Assembly (NCBI GenBank): GCA_016871715.1
Contig: VHCO01000013.1
Coordinates: forward strand, 1 to 64,000
Source: Verrucomicrobiota bacterium
GTDB taxonomy: Bacteria; Verrucomicrobiota; Verrucomicrobiia; Limisphaerales; J093
DNA length: 64,000 nucleotides
Direction: 5' to 3'
Shown here piece after piece: positions 47,396 to 60,114 of this stretch (position 1 is its first letter; each line of letters begins with the position of its first letter). Below the pieces are notes generated by a model. It was given only the letters and a program-made list of their open reading frames with translations, made no database searches and was not told the DNA's origin. The translations under genes were made by a program, and so were the position numbers.

Positions 47396-48478
47396 TCAGG
47401 CGCGCCGGCGCATCGCCCAGAGGCCGAGCACCCCGAGCCCCAACAAGACGTAGGTTGCCGGTTCCGGCACAACGCTGTACGCAGCCAGGCCGTTGTTCGA
47501 TTCCATCACGTACAGGACGTTGCCCCCGAAGGCGACTGCGCCGGTGCCGTTGACGTTCGCGTTCGAGGTCGGCAACAGCTCCGAATCCAAAGGCGCGCTG
47601 AGGTTCTCCAACCGGTACAGCTTGACGTTGTCGGGATCGGTCGTGTCGATGCCCCCCAGCAGACCGTTCTGCAAATCCAGCCCGAAGAGCCAGACGCTCG
47701 CCGGCAAGTCGCTAATGCTTTGTAGCGTGGTCGCGGTGCCGGCGCCAATGTTGAAACTCATCTCGCGCAAGGGTGTTCCCTGGGTTGACTTGCCCCAAAA
47801 GGTACTGCCAACGCCAAAGCCTAAGCCCAGCGCGAAGGGGCCATTGTTGGCGGCGGCACCCGTGGCGTCACTCTGCAGAAGTGTCGGGTTGAACGTCGCG
47901 CCATCCGTGGTGGTCAGGACCGAAGCGAAGGTCGCGCCCCGCGAAGCGATTAACACCTGCGTATCGGTGCCGGCGCCCCGCACGGCGAGGCTATCGCCAA
48001 ACCGCAGCGCGTTGTTGGCCGTATCCGTCTTCCCGGGAGCGACGTTGCCCGCGAACGCCGCTGTCGGTGCGCTGCTTTCGTTCGCCCAGCGGTAGAGCCG
48101 ATACGGATCGCCCAGGGTGTTCAGCGTGAGGTTACCTGCGAAAATCGCACCGTCCGCGGCCACGCCGACCATGTTGAGCGAATAGGTGCCCGCCCCCGAA
48201 GTGGGGATGCCCGTCAGGTCAAGGCTGCTGAGGTGATTGCCCGTCATACCGTCGAGCACGTTGATGCTCAGGCCCCCCGCACGGCTCAGCACCAGTACGT
48301 GCCCGGTCAACGGGTTATACGCCATGCCCCGTTCGGTGTGGCCCGTGGTCAAGTAGGAACGATCCCCGGGCGCCAAACTCCAGAGGGGCTCGAGCCACTG
48401 TGCTTGGAGGGAGGACACGAATACCAGCGCGGGTGCGCCGGAGACCAACAAGGGCAGCCATTTACGCTTCATAGGCAT
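47396..48478 (-). CDS. PEP-CTERM sorting-signal protein
   Basis: C-terminal 'VPEPATYVLLGLGVLGLWAMRRRA'; N-terminal signal peptide. Confidence 0.9.
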   Translation of the reverse strand: MPMKRKWLPLLVSGAPALVFVSSLQAQWLEPLWSLAPGDRSYLTTGHTERGMAYNPLTGHVLVLSRAGGLSINVLDGMTGNHLSSLDLTGIPTSGAGTYSLNMVGVAADGAIFAGNLTLNTLGDPYRLYRWANESSAPTAAFAGNVAPGKTDTANNALRFGDSLAVRGAGTDTQVLIASRGATFASVLTTTDGATFNPTLLQSDATGAAANNGPFALGLGFGVGSTFWGKSTQGTPLREMSFNIGAGTATTLQSISDLPASVWLFGLDLQNGLLGGIDTTDPDNVKLYRLENLSAPLDSELLPTSNANVNGTGAVAFGGNVLYVMESNNGLAAYSVVPEPATYVLLGLGVLGLWAMRRRA

Positions 48479-48765
48479 TGGCGTTTCACACTCAAACCAC
48501 TACAGAGAGATTGACTGTTAAAACCGGGCGAAGTTTGCTTCGTAACAACCGTAAAGTCAATCAGAAACTACGCCCGATCCCCAAGACCTTTTTCGGGTTG
48601 CCGCCCCAGTCGCCCGTTCGAGTCAAGGCACTGTGTCACCGTGTCAACTACTTTTCTTCTGGTAAATAAAATCCATAGCACGAGGTGTCCGCACCGATCG
48701 CCGGGGGCGGCCCCGTGGGGGCGGGGGGCAGGGGAGGGCGTGAGGGAGGGTGGGGGATGGGTGGT

Positions 48766-49524
48766 CTACTCCGACTGGCGAAGGGCGCGGAGGCGGTCGC
48801 GGAGTCGGGCGGCACGCTCGAAGGCCTGGGTTTCGACGGCCAAGCGGAGTTCGCGTTCGAGGCGCTCGATCTCGGGCAGAGGCCGGATTTGATCGAGTTG
48901 CTCGGCCATCTCTCGGAGGGCGACGAGGGAGCGATCGCGTTCGAAGCGGAAGGTGTCGTCGTCGAGTTCGTCGAGGGTCTCGAGTTTGTGAATGGCGTCG
49001 TGGATCAGTCGGGCGGCCTGGGGATGGTGGCCCTCGCTGAGTTCGAGCATGGCGGCGGCGACGGCGTTCATGCGCAGGAGGTAAGGCCGCCATTTTTCGA
49101 GGTGCTGCTGGTCTTCGGTGCGTCGGGCATGTTGGCGGACGTGGTCGAAGAGGCGGATGTTGCGGGCGGTGTCGCGCACGGTGCGTTTCCAATCCTGGAG
49201 TTGGAAGAGGTGCACATAGCGATAGTAATAGAGGGTTCCCTCGGCGAAGAGTTCAGCGCACTCTTCCTCGCTCAACTCGAAGTCGTCGGCACGGCCGGCG
49301 GCCTTGGCCTTGGCGAAGCGGTGGAGGAAGTAGGCGAGGGCGGATTCCATGCCGTAAGGACGGAGGCTATCCGGGCGACCTTCGAGTTCGTACTGTTCGA
49401 GGCCGAGCGGGGTGCGGACCAGGAGGATTTCGCGGCCATCGGCGCCGTGGGTCAACCGGGCGTCCTTCTCGGGATCGTAAGGCCAATCGGCCAACCACTG
49501 ACGCAGATCGAGCACATCACCCAT
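48766..49524 (-). CDS. UvrB/UvrC-motif-containing protein
   Basis: C-terminal 'EIERLERELRLAVETQAFERAARLRDRLRALRQ' UVR motif. Confidence 0.8.
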   Translation of the reverse strand: MGDVLDLRQWLADWPYDPEKDARLTHGADGREILLVRTPLGLEQYELEGRPDSLRPYGMESALAYFLHRFAKAKAAGRADDFELSEEECAELFAEGTLYYYRYVHLFQLQDWKRTVRDTARNIRLFDHVRQHARRTEDQQHLEKWRPYLLRMNAVAAAMLELSEGHHPQAARLIHDAIHKLETLDELDDDTFRFERDRSLVALREMAEQLDQIRPLPEIERLERELRLAVETQAFERAARLRDRLRALRQSE

Positions 49525-49599
49525 AGGCGTTGTCTTTACCACAAAGGAAGGGGTTTGTCTTGGTCCAACTAGCTCTGGGCGACGGGGAGGGTACGCGAG

Positions 49600-50700
49600 C
49601 TAGCGTTGGACGCGGGCCGTGCCGCCGCGCGCGAGGGCCTCGACTTCCTTGCGGCTGGCCATGGAGGTGTCGCCCGGGGTGGTCATGGCCAAGGCGCCGT
49701 GGGCGGCGCCAAACTCGACTGCTTGTTGGGGGTCGTGGCCGGCCAAGAAGCCGTAGATGAGTCCGGAGGCGAAGCTGTCGCCGCCACCGACACGGTCGAA
49801 GATTTCGAGGTTGGGACGCGGGGTGGCTTGGTAGTATTGGCCATTAGTCCAGCAGACGGCGCTCCAATCGTTGCGGTTGGCGCTGTGGACTGCGCGCAGG
49901 GTGGTGGCGATGACGCGGAGGTTGGGGAATTGCCGGGTGGCCTGTTCGATCATGTGTTGGAAGGCGGTCACGTCGAGGGTGGTGAGGTGTTCGTCGACGC
50001 CGGCAACCTGCAGGCCGAGGCAGGCGGTGAAGTCTTCTTCGTTGCCGAGCATGACGTCGACGTGCCGGGCGATCTCGCGATTGACCTCCTGGGCGCGCGG
50101 CTTACCGCCGATGGACTGCCAGAGGCTGGGCCGGTAATTGAGGTCGTAGGAAACGACGGTGCCGTGTTGGCGGGCGGCCTGGACGGCCTCGATCACCAGG
50201 CGCGGGGTGGTTTCGGAGAGGGCGGCAAAGATGCCGCCGGTGTGGAACCAGCGGACGCCGCGTTGGCCGAAGATGTGGGCCCAGTCGAAATCGCCCGGTG
50301 CAAGTTGGCTGGCGGCGGTATGGCCGCGGTCGGAGATGCCGACTGCGCCGCGGACACCGAAGCCGCGTTCGGTGAAGTTGAGGCCGTTGCGGATGGCGCG
50401 GCCCACGCCGTCGAAGGGGCGCCAGCGGAAGAAGGTGGTGTCGACGCCCCCTTGCAGGATGAGGTCTTCGAGGAGGCGGCCGACGTCGTTGTCGGCGAAA
50501 GCGGTGCAGACGGCGGTGCGGAGGCCGAAGCAGCGGCGCAGACCGCGGGCCACATTATATTCGCCGCCGCCTTCCCAGACGCGGAAGGCGCGGGTGGTGC
50601 GGATGCGGTCCACGCCGGGGTCGAGGCGGAGCATAACCTCACCCAGGGCCAGCAGGTCGTATTGGCAGGTCTGGGCAGGTTTGATGGCGAGTTGGCTCAT
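49600..50700 (-). CDS. PfkB-family sugar kinase, 2-keto-3-deoxygluconate-kinase-like
   Basis: 'DLLALGEVMLRLDPG', 'GGGEYNVARGLRRCFG', 'VVSYDLNYRPSLW', 'DRVGGGDSFASGLIYG'. Confidence 0.88.
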   Translation of the reverse strand: MSQLAIKPAQTCQYDLLALGEVMLRLDPGVDRIRTTRAFRVWEGGGEYNVARGLRRCFGLRTAVCTAFADNDVGRLLEDLILQGGVDTTFFRWRPFDGVGRAIRNGLNFTERGFGVRGAVGISDRGHTAASQLAPGDFDWAHIFGQRGVRWFHTGGIFAALSETTPRLVIEAVQAARQHGTVVSYDLNYRPSLWQSIGGKPRAQEVNREIARHVDVMLGNEEDFTACLGLQVAGVDEHLTTLDVTAFQHMIEQATRQFPNLRVIATTLRAVHSANRNDWSAVCWTNGQYYQATPRPNLEIFDRVGGGDSFASGLIYGFLAGHDPQQAVEFGAAHGALAMTTPGDTSMASRKEVEALARGGTARVQR

Positions 50701-50774
50701 GGGTTCGGGGGCCTTGGGCGGAGTGGGGGGACGGCTCGCGGGTGCGGCGTGGCGGCTTGGCGGGACGGTCTGAC

Positions 50775-51359
50775 TTAGCGGGGCGGTTCGGATTTCTTTT
50801 GGAGGGCGGCCTTGGTGGCGGCCTGGAGCGCGGCCAACTCTTCTTGCAGGGGGGCTTTCTGGGCGCGGTCCATGCGGTCGATGAACAGGATGCCGCGGAG
50901 GTGATCGACCTCGTGTTGGACGACTCGGGCGAGGAGACCGCCGCAGTGGAAGGCGACGGGTTGGCCGTGGCGGTCCAAGGCGGTGACATCGACGGCGCCG
51001 GGCCGGGTGATGTCAGCGTAGATTTCCGGGAAGCTGAGGCATCCTTCGGGGCCGGTCTCGGGGTTGCCGTTGGGGGTGACCTGCGGGTTGATGAGGACCA
51101 GCGGCATGAAGGCGTCGACGTTGGCGGGTTGTCCGTGGAGGTGGAGGGTCGAGGGGCGGTCGGTGACTTCCCGCACGTCGATGACGGTGAGTTGGAGTGG
51201 GCGGGCGACTTGTTGGGCGGCGAGGCCGACGCCGCGGGCGGCGTACATAGTGTCGAGCATATCGGCGATCAACTGTTGGACTTGCGGGTCGATCGTCTCG
51301 ATGGGGGCTCCTTTTTGCCGCAGGGCGGGGTGACCGTAGTGGACAACTTCAAGGACCAT
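50775..51359 (-). CDS. def: Peptide deformylase
   Basis: 'GVGLAAQQV', 'EGCLSFPEI', 'QHEVDHLRGILFIDRM'. Confidence 0.95.
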   Translation of the reverse strand: MVLEVVHYGHPALRQKGAPIETIDPQVQQLIADMLDTMYAARGVGLAAQQVARPLQLTVIDVREVTDRPSTLHLHGQPANVDAFMPLVLINPQVTPNGNPETGPEGCLSFPEIYADITRPGAVDVTALDRHGQPVAFHCGGLLARVVQHEVDHLRGILFIDRMDRAQKAPLQEELAALQAATKAALQKKSEPPR

Positions 51360-51442
51360 GATGGGCGGGGAGCTGGCGGTACTTAGGTGCGCGTTGCGGC
51401 GCGGAGTTTTGGCGGGGGTGGCTTGGCGGTGGGTGGTATGCG

Positions 51443-52615
51443 TTAATAAGTGACGGAGGGGTCTTGCAGCATGCTGGCCAACTGCGGGACGGTGGGGCTC
51501 TTGGCGGTACGGACATAGTAGCCGCTACACGTGACCCCGGTCAGGAGGCTGTCCAGATTACTCAGGCCCAGCAGTTTACCCAGACAAAAGCCGGAATTGA
51601 AGTGGTCTCCGGCGCCGGTGGTGATGAGGGGTTTATCGGTCGTTGGGCCGGGGGTGAGGGTGTGGCCATTGGCGGTGACGGCCAGGGCGTAGGGCACCGG
51701 GTGGACGACCAGGGTTTGGACCGGGACCCGCCGATGGATTTGCTGGGCGAGGTCGGTGAGGGACTCGGGGGTTGGGGCGGGTCGGTCGATGCCCAAGACT
51801 TTGGCGACTTCGTGAGCTTCCTTTTCGTTGAGGCCGAGGGTGACCTCGAAGTATCGGCCGAACTTTGCGATCAGCTCGAGGGCATGGCGGAGGTCGTTGG
51901 GCAGTCGTTTTTCGGGATCGGCCAAGTCGATGAAGAGAGGGCGGAGGTCTCCGTTGAGCTGGGGGCAGAGCTCGGTCAAGAGGGCTTCCCACACGCCGCT
52001 CATGAAGGGGAGCATAGTCCAATTGACGAAGCCGACGAGGTGTGCGGAGGCGAGTTTCTGGGCGAACTTGTCTTTGCCGAAGCGGGCCTGGATATTCTCC
52101 CAGTTCATCTGTCGGAGGGACTCGTGTTTCCCGAGCATGACCTTGCCGTCTTCGAACTCGACGGCGTCGGTGTAGCCGGGTTCCGCGATGGAGTGGACTT
52201 CGGCGCGGCGAGCGAACTCGGCGAAGACGGGATGGAGGTTAGGGTAACCGAGGATGCCGAGGTAGGTGACGTTGAGGCCGAAGCTAGCGAGGGCATTGGC
52301 CATGATGGGGCCGTTGCCGCCCAGCTTGGTCATTTGGGAGACGAGCTCGATGTTGGTGCTATGGCCGGCGGCGGCGCGGATGCGTTCGCCCCACTGGTTC
52401 ATGTGGGTCAGGCGGTGGTATTTCTCGGCGCTTTCGCGTTTATCCACCACGTGCAGGATTTCGTCGACGAAACCGTCCAAGCCGACGAAGGCGGACATCT
52501 GAGAGATGCGGGATGCGCGGGCGAGGAGTTGTTGGGCACACCGGTCACGTTGAGCTTGCGGGGTGGTCATAGGTGTCATGGGGCACGGGGGCGGCTCGGG
52601 CGGGCGGTGGGTCAA
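51443..52615 (-). CDS. PfkB-family carbohydrate kinase
   Basis: 'GLDGFVDEILHVVDKR', 'KLGGNGPIMANALASFGLNVTYLGILG', 'TTGAGDHFNSGFCLGKLLG'. Confidence 0.85.
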   Translation of the reverse strand: MTHRPPEPPPCPMTPMTTPQAQRDRCAQQLLARASRISQMSAFVGLDGFVDEILHVVDKRESAEKYHRLTHMNQWGERIRAAAGHSTNIELVSQMTKLGGNGPIMANALASFGLNVTYLGILGYPNLHPVFAEFARRAEVHSIAEPGYTDAVEFEDGKVMLGKHESLRQMNWENIQARFGKDKFAQKLASAHLVGFVNWTMLPFMSGVWEALLTELCPQLNGDLRPLFIDLADPEKRLPNDLRHALELIAKFGRYFEVTLGLNEKEAHEVAKVLGIDRPAPTPESLTDLAQQIHRRVPVQTLVVHPVPYALAVTANGHTLTPGPTTDKPLITTGAGDHFNSGFCLGKLLGLSNLDSLLTGVTCSGYYVRTAKSPTVPQLASMLQDPSVTY

Positions 52616-53553
52616 TCGACCTGGACGCCGACGAGTTCGAGGATGCGTTCGAGTTCGGCGTCGCTGTAAAAGCGGATTTCGATGGCGCCTTTACCGTGGC
52701 GATAGCGGAGGGATACTTTGGTGGCCAATCGTTCCTGGAGACGGCTTTCGAGGGCGGCGGCGTGGACGTCTTTGGCGCCGGGCGGTTTGGGCGGGGTGGC
52801 GGTAGCGGGGGGGGGCGGTTCGGCCGAGCGGTTCAGGAGGCGTGCGACGAGGTGCTCGGTTTGGCGGACGTTGAGGCCGTCGCGGAGGATTCGTTCGGCG
52901 GCGAGGCGTTGCTCTTCGGGGTGCGACAAGGCGAGCAGGACCTTGGCATGGCCGACGGAGAGTTGGCCGGTGCGGAGGTGGGCCTGGACTCCGGGAGTGA
53001 GCTTGAGGAGGCGGAGGGCGTTGGTGACGGCGACGCGGCTCTTACCGACCTTGATGGCGACCTCTTCTTGGCGCAGGCCGAACTGTTCGACGAGTTGTTG
53101 GTAGCCTTGGGCCTCTTCCAGGGGGTTAAGGTTCTCGCGTTGGAGGTTCTCGATGAGGGCCAGTTCGAGAACGGCGCGGTCGTCGGCCTGGCGGACGACG
53201 ACGGGGACCTGGTCCAGGCCGGCCAACTGGGCGGCACGCCAGCGGCGTTCGCCGGCGATCAACTCGTAATGGTCGCCCTGAGGACGGACCACGAGGGGCT
53301 GTACGATGCCGCGTTCTTTGATGGAGTCGGCCAATTCTTGGAGGGCGGCCTCGGGGAATTCCTTGCGCGGTTGGAAGGGGCAAGGGCGAATGCGGCTGAG
53401 CACCACCTGCTCGATGCGCTCTCGGGCGTCGTGGGCGGCCGAAGAGGCAGGAGTCGAGGTGGCGTTTTCCGGGGTGGGGGAGAGTGTCTTGGGGGCGGGC
53501 TGTGCGCCGCCCAGCAGGGCTCCCAACCCGCGACCAAGCGCCGGTTTCGCCAT
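52612..53553 (-). CDS. parB: Chromosome partitioning protein ParB
   Basis: 'RGLGALLGG', 'RPCPFQPRKEFPEAALQELADSIKERGIVQPLVVRP', 'YELIAGERRWRAAQLAGLDQVPVVVR', HTH 'LRQEEVAIKVGKSRVAVTNALRLLKL'. Confidence 0.95.
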   Translation of the reverse strand: MAKPALGRGLGALLGGAQPAPKTLSPTPENATSTPASSAAHDARERIEQVVLSRIRPCPFQPRKEFPEAALQELADSIKERGIVQPLVVRPQGDHYELIAGERRWRAAQLAGLDQVPVVVRQADDRAVLELALIENLQRENLNPLEEAQGYQQLVEQFGLRQEEVAIKVGKSRVAVTNALRLLKLTPGVQAHLRTGQLSVGHAKVLLALSHPEEQRLAAERILRDGLNVRQTEHLVARLLNRSAEPPPPATATPPKPPGAKDVHAAALESRLQERLATKVSLRYRHGKGAIEIRFYSDAELERILELVGVQVD

Positions 53554-53684
53554 GAGCGGCGAGTTTTGCGGAAGGGGGATGGGCTGTCAATGGCCGGGTG
53601 GCGGGCGGTTTTGGGCGGGGCGGCTTGTAGCTTGCAATGGTTTGGGCTGGGGACTAGATTGGCCGTGAAACAACCCAACCGCAT

Positions 53685-54539
53685 ATGTACAGGCAACGGC
53701 GACAACCGAGCACCTCATGGCACGGCCGGCCGGGGCGGAGTGGCGGATTTACGTTGGCCGAACTGCTGAGTGTGCTGCTGATCGTGGGGGTGGTCTTGGC
53801 GCTGCTGTTTCCGGCCATGGCGCGATCGAAGGCGAAGGCGCAGGGTCTCCTTTGCCTGAGCAACCTGCGGCAGGTCAGTCTGGCCTGGGCGATGTATGCG
53901 GAGGATCACTTGGACCGGTTGCCGGGGGTGGCGGAGGGGTCGCATGCGGGGCGTGGCCGGTGGGTTTCGGGTTGGCTGGATTTCAGCGCGAGTTCGGACA
54001 ACACCAACGTGAACTACCTGATGGACTCGGACTTTGCCCAGCTTGGGCCCTATGCGAAGAGCGCGCGCGTGTACCGGTGTCCGGCCGATCATAGCGCGGT
54101 TCAGATCGATGGGCGGTCGCATGCTCGGGTGCGGAGCCTGTCGATGAACTGTTGGATGAACTATGTGGGCACGGACGCCATTGGTCAGGACTTGTTCCGG
54201 GTGTTTCGGCGGACGAGCGACATTGTGGAGCCGCCGCCTTCGCGGGCGTGGGTATTTTTGGACGAGCGCGCTGACAGCATCAACGACGGGATGTTCCGGA
54301 CCGATTTGAAGGACCGCCGGAAGGCGGCGCGGATTGTGGATTACCCTGCTGGGTACCACAATCGGGCGGCGGGGATCGCGTTTGCGGATGGGCACGCGGA
54401 GTTGAAGCGGTGGCAGGACCGGCGGACGGTGCCGGCGTTGATGACGAGCCAACTGATTCGGCTGGATGTGCCTTCGCCGGACAACCCGGATGTGGCGTGG
54501 CTGCAGGAGCACTCGAGCAGCCCGGTCATCGAGGAGTAA
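53685..54539 (+). CDS. Type II secretion/pseudopilin-like protein with prepilin N-terminus and H-X9-DG-type motif
   Basis: 'GGFTLAELLSVLLIVGVVLALLFPAMARSKAKA'; 'HNRAAGIAFADGHAELKRW'. Confidence 0.9.
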   Translation: MYRQRRQPSTSWHGRPGRSGGFTLAELLSVLLIVGVVLALLFPAMARSKAKAQGLLCLSNLRQVSLAWAMYAEDHLDRLPGVAEGSHAGRGRWVSGWLDFSASSDNTNVNYLMDSDFAQLGPYAKSARVYRCPADHSAVQIDGRSHARVRSLSMNCWMNYVGTDAIGQDLFRVFRRTSDIVEPPPSRAWVFLDERADSINDGMFRTDLKDRRKAARIVDYPAGYHNRAAGIAFADGHAELKRWQDRRTVPALMTSQLIRLDVPSPDNPDVAWLQEHSSSPVIEE

Positions 54540-54546
54540 GGGCGGG

Positions 54547-57036
<2,490 letters not shown>

Positions 57037-57069
57037 AGGCTTCCCTTGCAGCTCGGGTGATTCAAAGTG

Positions 57070-58182
57070 CTATGCCGGGTCCGGTTTGTCTAGGGCGGAT
57101 CCCGGCGTGGGTGGGGTGATGGGGCGGCTGAGGGTGCGAAGGCGTTCGCGGATCATGTCCGCACGGTAAACGTCTCGTTCTTCGGCGCTGAGTTTCTCGG
57201 TATAGCCGAGTTGGAGGTGAGCGGGTTGCGTCACCAAGAACAGTTCGTCCACGAGGGCGCGGTGGGCGCCCGGGAAGAGCTCTAAGTCGATGCCCAGGCG
57301 AAGCAGGGAGAGGAGGTTCATGGCTTCCTTGGACGAGATGCTATGGGCGTTGGCGAGGATGCCGTAGGCGCGGCCGATGTGGTTAAAGACCACCTTAGGC
57401 TTTTTCTCGAGGAGCGTGCCGCGCGCGTTATCTTCGTGTTCGATGATTTGGGCGACGACTTTGCTGAGCCGCTCGACGATGTCGCCTTCGGCTTCGCCGA
57501 GGGTCATCTGGTTGGAGACTTGGAAGACGTTGCCGAGGGCTTCGGTGCCTTCGCCGTAGAGGCCGCGGACGGCCAGGCCGAGTTTGTTAACGGCTTGGAT
57601 GATCTGGTTGATTTGTTGTTCGGCCAGCACGAGGGCGGGCAGATGCAACATGGCACTGACGCGGATGCCGGTGCCGAGGTTGGTGGGGCAGGCGGTCAAG
57701 TAACCCAGTTCTGGGCTGAACGCATATTCGAGGCGCTGCTCGAGGGCGGTATCGACGGCGTCGATGGCGGCCCAGGCTTGGCGCAGCTGCAGGCCTGGCT
57801 GGAGGGACTGCATGCGCAAATGATCTTCCTCGTTGATCATTACCGAGAGGGACTCGTCTTGGCTGAGGGCCAGGCCGCTGCCGACGCCGTTGGCAGCGTG
57901 TTCGCGGCTGATGAGGTGGCGTTCGACGAGCACTTGTTTGTCGAGCGCGGAAAGGTGGTCCAGGGAATCGGCGTAACCACCGGCCATCTCGGGCAGCGCC
58001 GACACCGCCTTTTGCACGGTCTCGAGCGCTTTGATTCGCTCCGGCTTTTTCGCCCAACCGGGAAAGGCGAAGTTCTTGAGGTTGCGTGCCAAGCGGACGC
58101 GGCTGGACATGACGGTCTTATCGGCCGGCCCGGAGCGTTTGGCGTTTTGTGCTGGTGGAGTAAGAAACTCGTGGAGGTTCAT
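57070..58182 (-). CDS. mcsB: Protein arginine kinase McsB
   Basis: 'VMSSRVRLARNLKNFAFPGWA', 'SVMINEEDHLRMQ', 'LTACPTNLGTGIRVSAMLHLPAL'; sits between mcsA and clpC. Confidence 0.95.
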   Translation of the reverse strand: MNLHEFLTPPAQNAKRSGPADKTVMSSRVRLARNLKNFAFPGWAKKPERIKALETVQKAVSALPEMAGGYADSLDHLSALDKQVLVERHLISREHAANGVGSGLALSQDESLSVMINEEDHLRMQSLQPGLQLRQAWAAIDAVDTALEQRLEYAFSPELGYLTACPTNLGTGIRVSAMLHLPALVLAEQQINQIIQAVNKLGLAVRGLYGEGTEALGNVFQVSNQMTLGEAEGDIVERLSKVVAQIIEHEDNARGTLLEKKPKVVFNHIGRAYGILANAHSISSKEAMNLLSLLRLGIDLELFPGAHRALVDELFLVTQPAHLQLGYTEKLSAEERDVYRADMIRERLRTLSRPITPPTPGSALDKPDPA

Positions 58183-58191
58183 GCGGGGCCC

Positions 58192-58698
58192 TCAAGCGGT
58201 CAAGACGCCACCCCCGCCTTCCTTGAGGGCTTTGAGTTCATCCCGCAGCCGGGCGGCTTCCTCGAAATTCTCGGTGTGGATGGCTTGGGCCAACTGTTTC
58301 TGGAGGAGGGCGATGCGTTCCTGGGCGGCGCGGCCTTGGCGGAGGGACTGGGGCACTTTGCCGAGGTGGCGGGTGCCTTTATGCATGGTTTTGAGGAGGC
58401 CCTCGAGGCCTTCGCCGAAGCAGGTGTAGCAGCCGGCGCAGCCGAGCCGGCCAGATTTCTTGAAGGCGGCCTGGGTAAAGCCGCAGACGGAGCATTTGGT
58501 CTCGCCGCCGGCGGCCTGGGCGACCTCTTGAGAGGCGCCCAACCCGAGGAGGAGGTCGGCGAGGTTAAAGCCGGTGGGGTCATCAAAGCCCTTGGCCTTC
58601 GAGCATTCCTCGCACAAGTCCACCTTCTTGATCTTGCCCTCGATCATCTGGGTGAGATGGACTTTGGCCTCGTTCTGTTTGCAGATCATGCACACCAT
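58192..58698 (-). CDS. mcsA: McsA-like protein (CxxC zinc fingers plus UVR motif)
   Basis: 'MVCMICKQNEAKVHLTQMIEGKIKKVDLCEECSKAKG', 'CSVCGFT', 'CAGCYTCFG', C-terminal UVR 'AIHTENFEEAARLRDELKAL'. Confidence 0.93.
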   Translation of the reverse strand: MVCMICKQNEAKVHLTQMIEGKIKKVDLCEECSKAKGFDDPTGFNLADLLLGLGASQEVAQAAGGETKCSVCGFTQAAFKKSGRLGCAGCYTCFGEGLEGLLKTMHKGTRHLGKVPQSLRQGRAAQERIALLQKQLAQAIHTENFEEAARLRDELKALKEGGGGVLTA

Positions 58699-58821
58699 AG
58701 TCAACCGAATGCTTTATCGACGCAAACGCCCCACAAGTCAAGAGCCGCTCCGCAACCGCCCATGCCGTGCGCGCGGCTCGGGCGCGGGGCGGGGGGCAGC
58801 GGCCTGAGCGGCGGTGCGGGG

Positions 58822-59691
58822 CTAGCGGATGGGTTCACCGGTGATGCGAGTCAAGGCGTGGTACTGGTCGGTAAGTTGGCGGGTGAGGGGACCCGGTTTG
58901 CCCGAGCCGATCGCCCGGCCATCGATCTTGACGACGGGGATAATCTCCGCGCCCGTGCCGGTGAGAAAGCATTCGTCGGCGTTATAAAGGTCGTAACGGG
59001 TGAGGGTGGCCTCGGCGACGTTCAAGTCCGCCTCGCGAGCCAGGTCGATGACCGTGCCGCGTGTGATGCCGTAGAGGGCTCCGGCCGAAAGCGGCGGCGT
59101 GAGCAACTGGCGCTGCCGCACGATGAAGAGGTTGTCGCCGGTGCACTCGGCCACGAAGCCTTCGGCATTGAGCATGATGGCTTCTTCGACCCCGGCGATG
59201 TTGGCCTCGATTTTGGCGAGGATGTTGTTGAGGTAGTTCAACGACTTGATGGCGGGGTTGACGGCATTGACCAAGTTGCGTGTGGTGGGGACGGTGACAA
59301 TCTCCATGCCGCGGGCGTAGAGGGCGGGCGGGTAGAGTTGGATTTTGCCGGCGATCACGATGACGGAGGGGCGCTTACAGCGGTTGGGGTTCAAGCCCAG
59401 GGTGCCGATGCCGCGGGTGACCAGGAGGCGGATGTAGCCGTTGCGGACGCGGTTCTGCCGGCAGGCGTCGATCACCGCGCGGGTCATGGCCTGGCGCGAG
59501 AGCGGGATGTCCAGCAGGATGGCTTTGGCGGAGCAGTAAAGCCGATCGATGTGTTCCTTGAGCTTGAAGACGCGGCCGTGGTAAGCGCGAATGCCCTCGA
59601 ATACCCCGTCGCCGTAGAGCAGGCCGTGGTCGAACACGGAGATCTTGGCGTTCTTCTCGTCGTAGTACTTGCCGTCGATGAATATCTTCAT
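58822..59691 (-). CDS. ilvE: Branched-chain-amino-acid aminotransferase (class IV)
   Basis: 'MKIFIDGKYYDEKNAKISVFDHGLLYGDGVFEGIRAYHGRVFKLKEHIDRLY', 'IMLNAEGFVAECTGDNLFIV'. Confidence 0.92.
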   Translation of the reverse strand: MKIFIDGKYYDEKNAKISVFDHGLLYGDGVFEGIRAYHGRVFKLKEHIDRLYCSAKAILLDIPLSRQAMTRAVIDACRQNRVRNGYIRLLVTRGIGTLGLNPNRCKRPSVIVIAGKIQLYPPALYARGMEIVTVPTTRNLVNAVNPAIKSLNYLNNILAKIEANIAGVEEAIMLNAEGFVAECTGDNLFIVRQRQLLTPPLSAGALYGITRGTVIDLAREADLNVAEATLTRYDLYNADECFLTGTGAEIIPVVKIDGRAIGSGKPGPLTRQLTDQYHALTRITGEPIR

Positions 59692-59846
59692 GCCGATTTG
59701 CCTGGCAGACTACGGAAGGGCTGGGCAAGGCGCAACCTTTTAGCCCGCGCCAGGGTTTGCGTTTCCGTGCGGGCGGTGAGTCCCGATTCCCGTGGGGCCG
59801 GTTGGGTGGTCGAGTTACCGATGAGACCTGGGACAGACGGGAGTCC

Positions 59847-59922
59847 GGCGCGCAGTCCTCTGCGCGCCGCCAACCGCTTTGGACACAAGAGGCCGCGGCG
59901 CGCAGAGGACTGCGCGCCCTAC
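59847..59922 (+). repeat. Palindromic dispersed element, copy 3
   Basis: GGCGCGCAGTCCTCTGCGCGCCGCC ... GCGGCGCGCAGAGGACTGCGCGCCCTAC. Confidence 0.85.
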
Positions 59923-60114
59923 CGCGGACTTGTAGTCGGTCGCGGCGACCGGTCGGGGACCGCGTTGCGAGGTTGGTCCTGCCTGGAGCCTTGGGGGCTG
60001 TTCGGTTCGTAGCGGTCGGTTCGCAGGGGCAGAGAATCGTCCAGGATTCGAGGCAGGCTTGCTTGGCGACCGGGGTGGCGAGGTCGGCCGTGTCCTGGCG
60101 GCTTAGCGGTAGGC

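Noticed and set aside
49606-52669. Long + strand ORFs (49606-50778, 51464-52669)
   Set aside because: Antisense to the two PfkB-family kinase genes; Gly/Ala/Glu-rich composition without motifs
53656-53680. Possible parS half-site GTGAAACA upstream of parB
   Set aside because: Only half of TGTTTCACGTGAAACA matches; expected by chance
57343-60012. 889-aa + strand ORF
   Set aside because: Antisense to mcsB, mcsA and ilvE; only its tail crosses palindromic element copy 3
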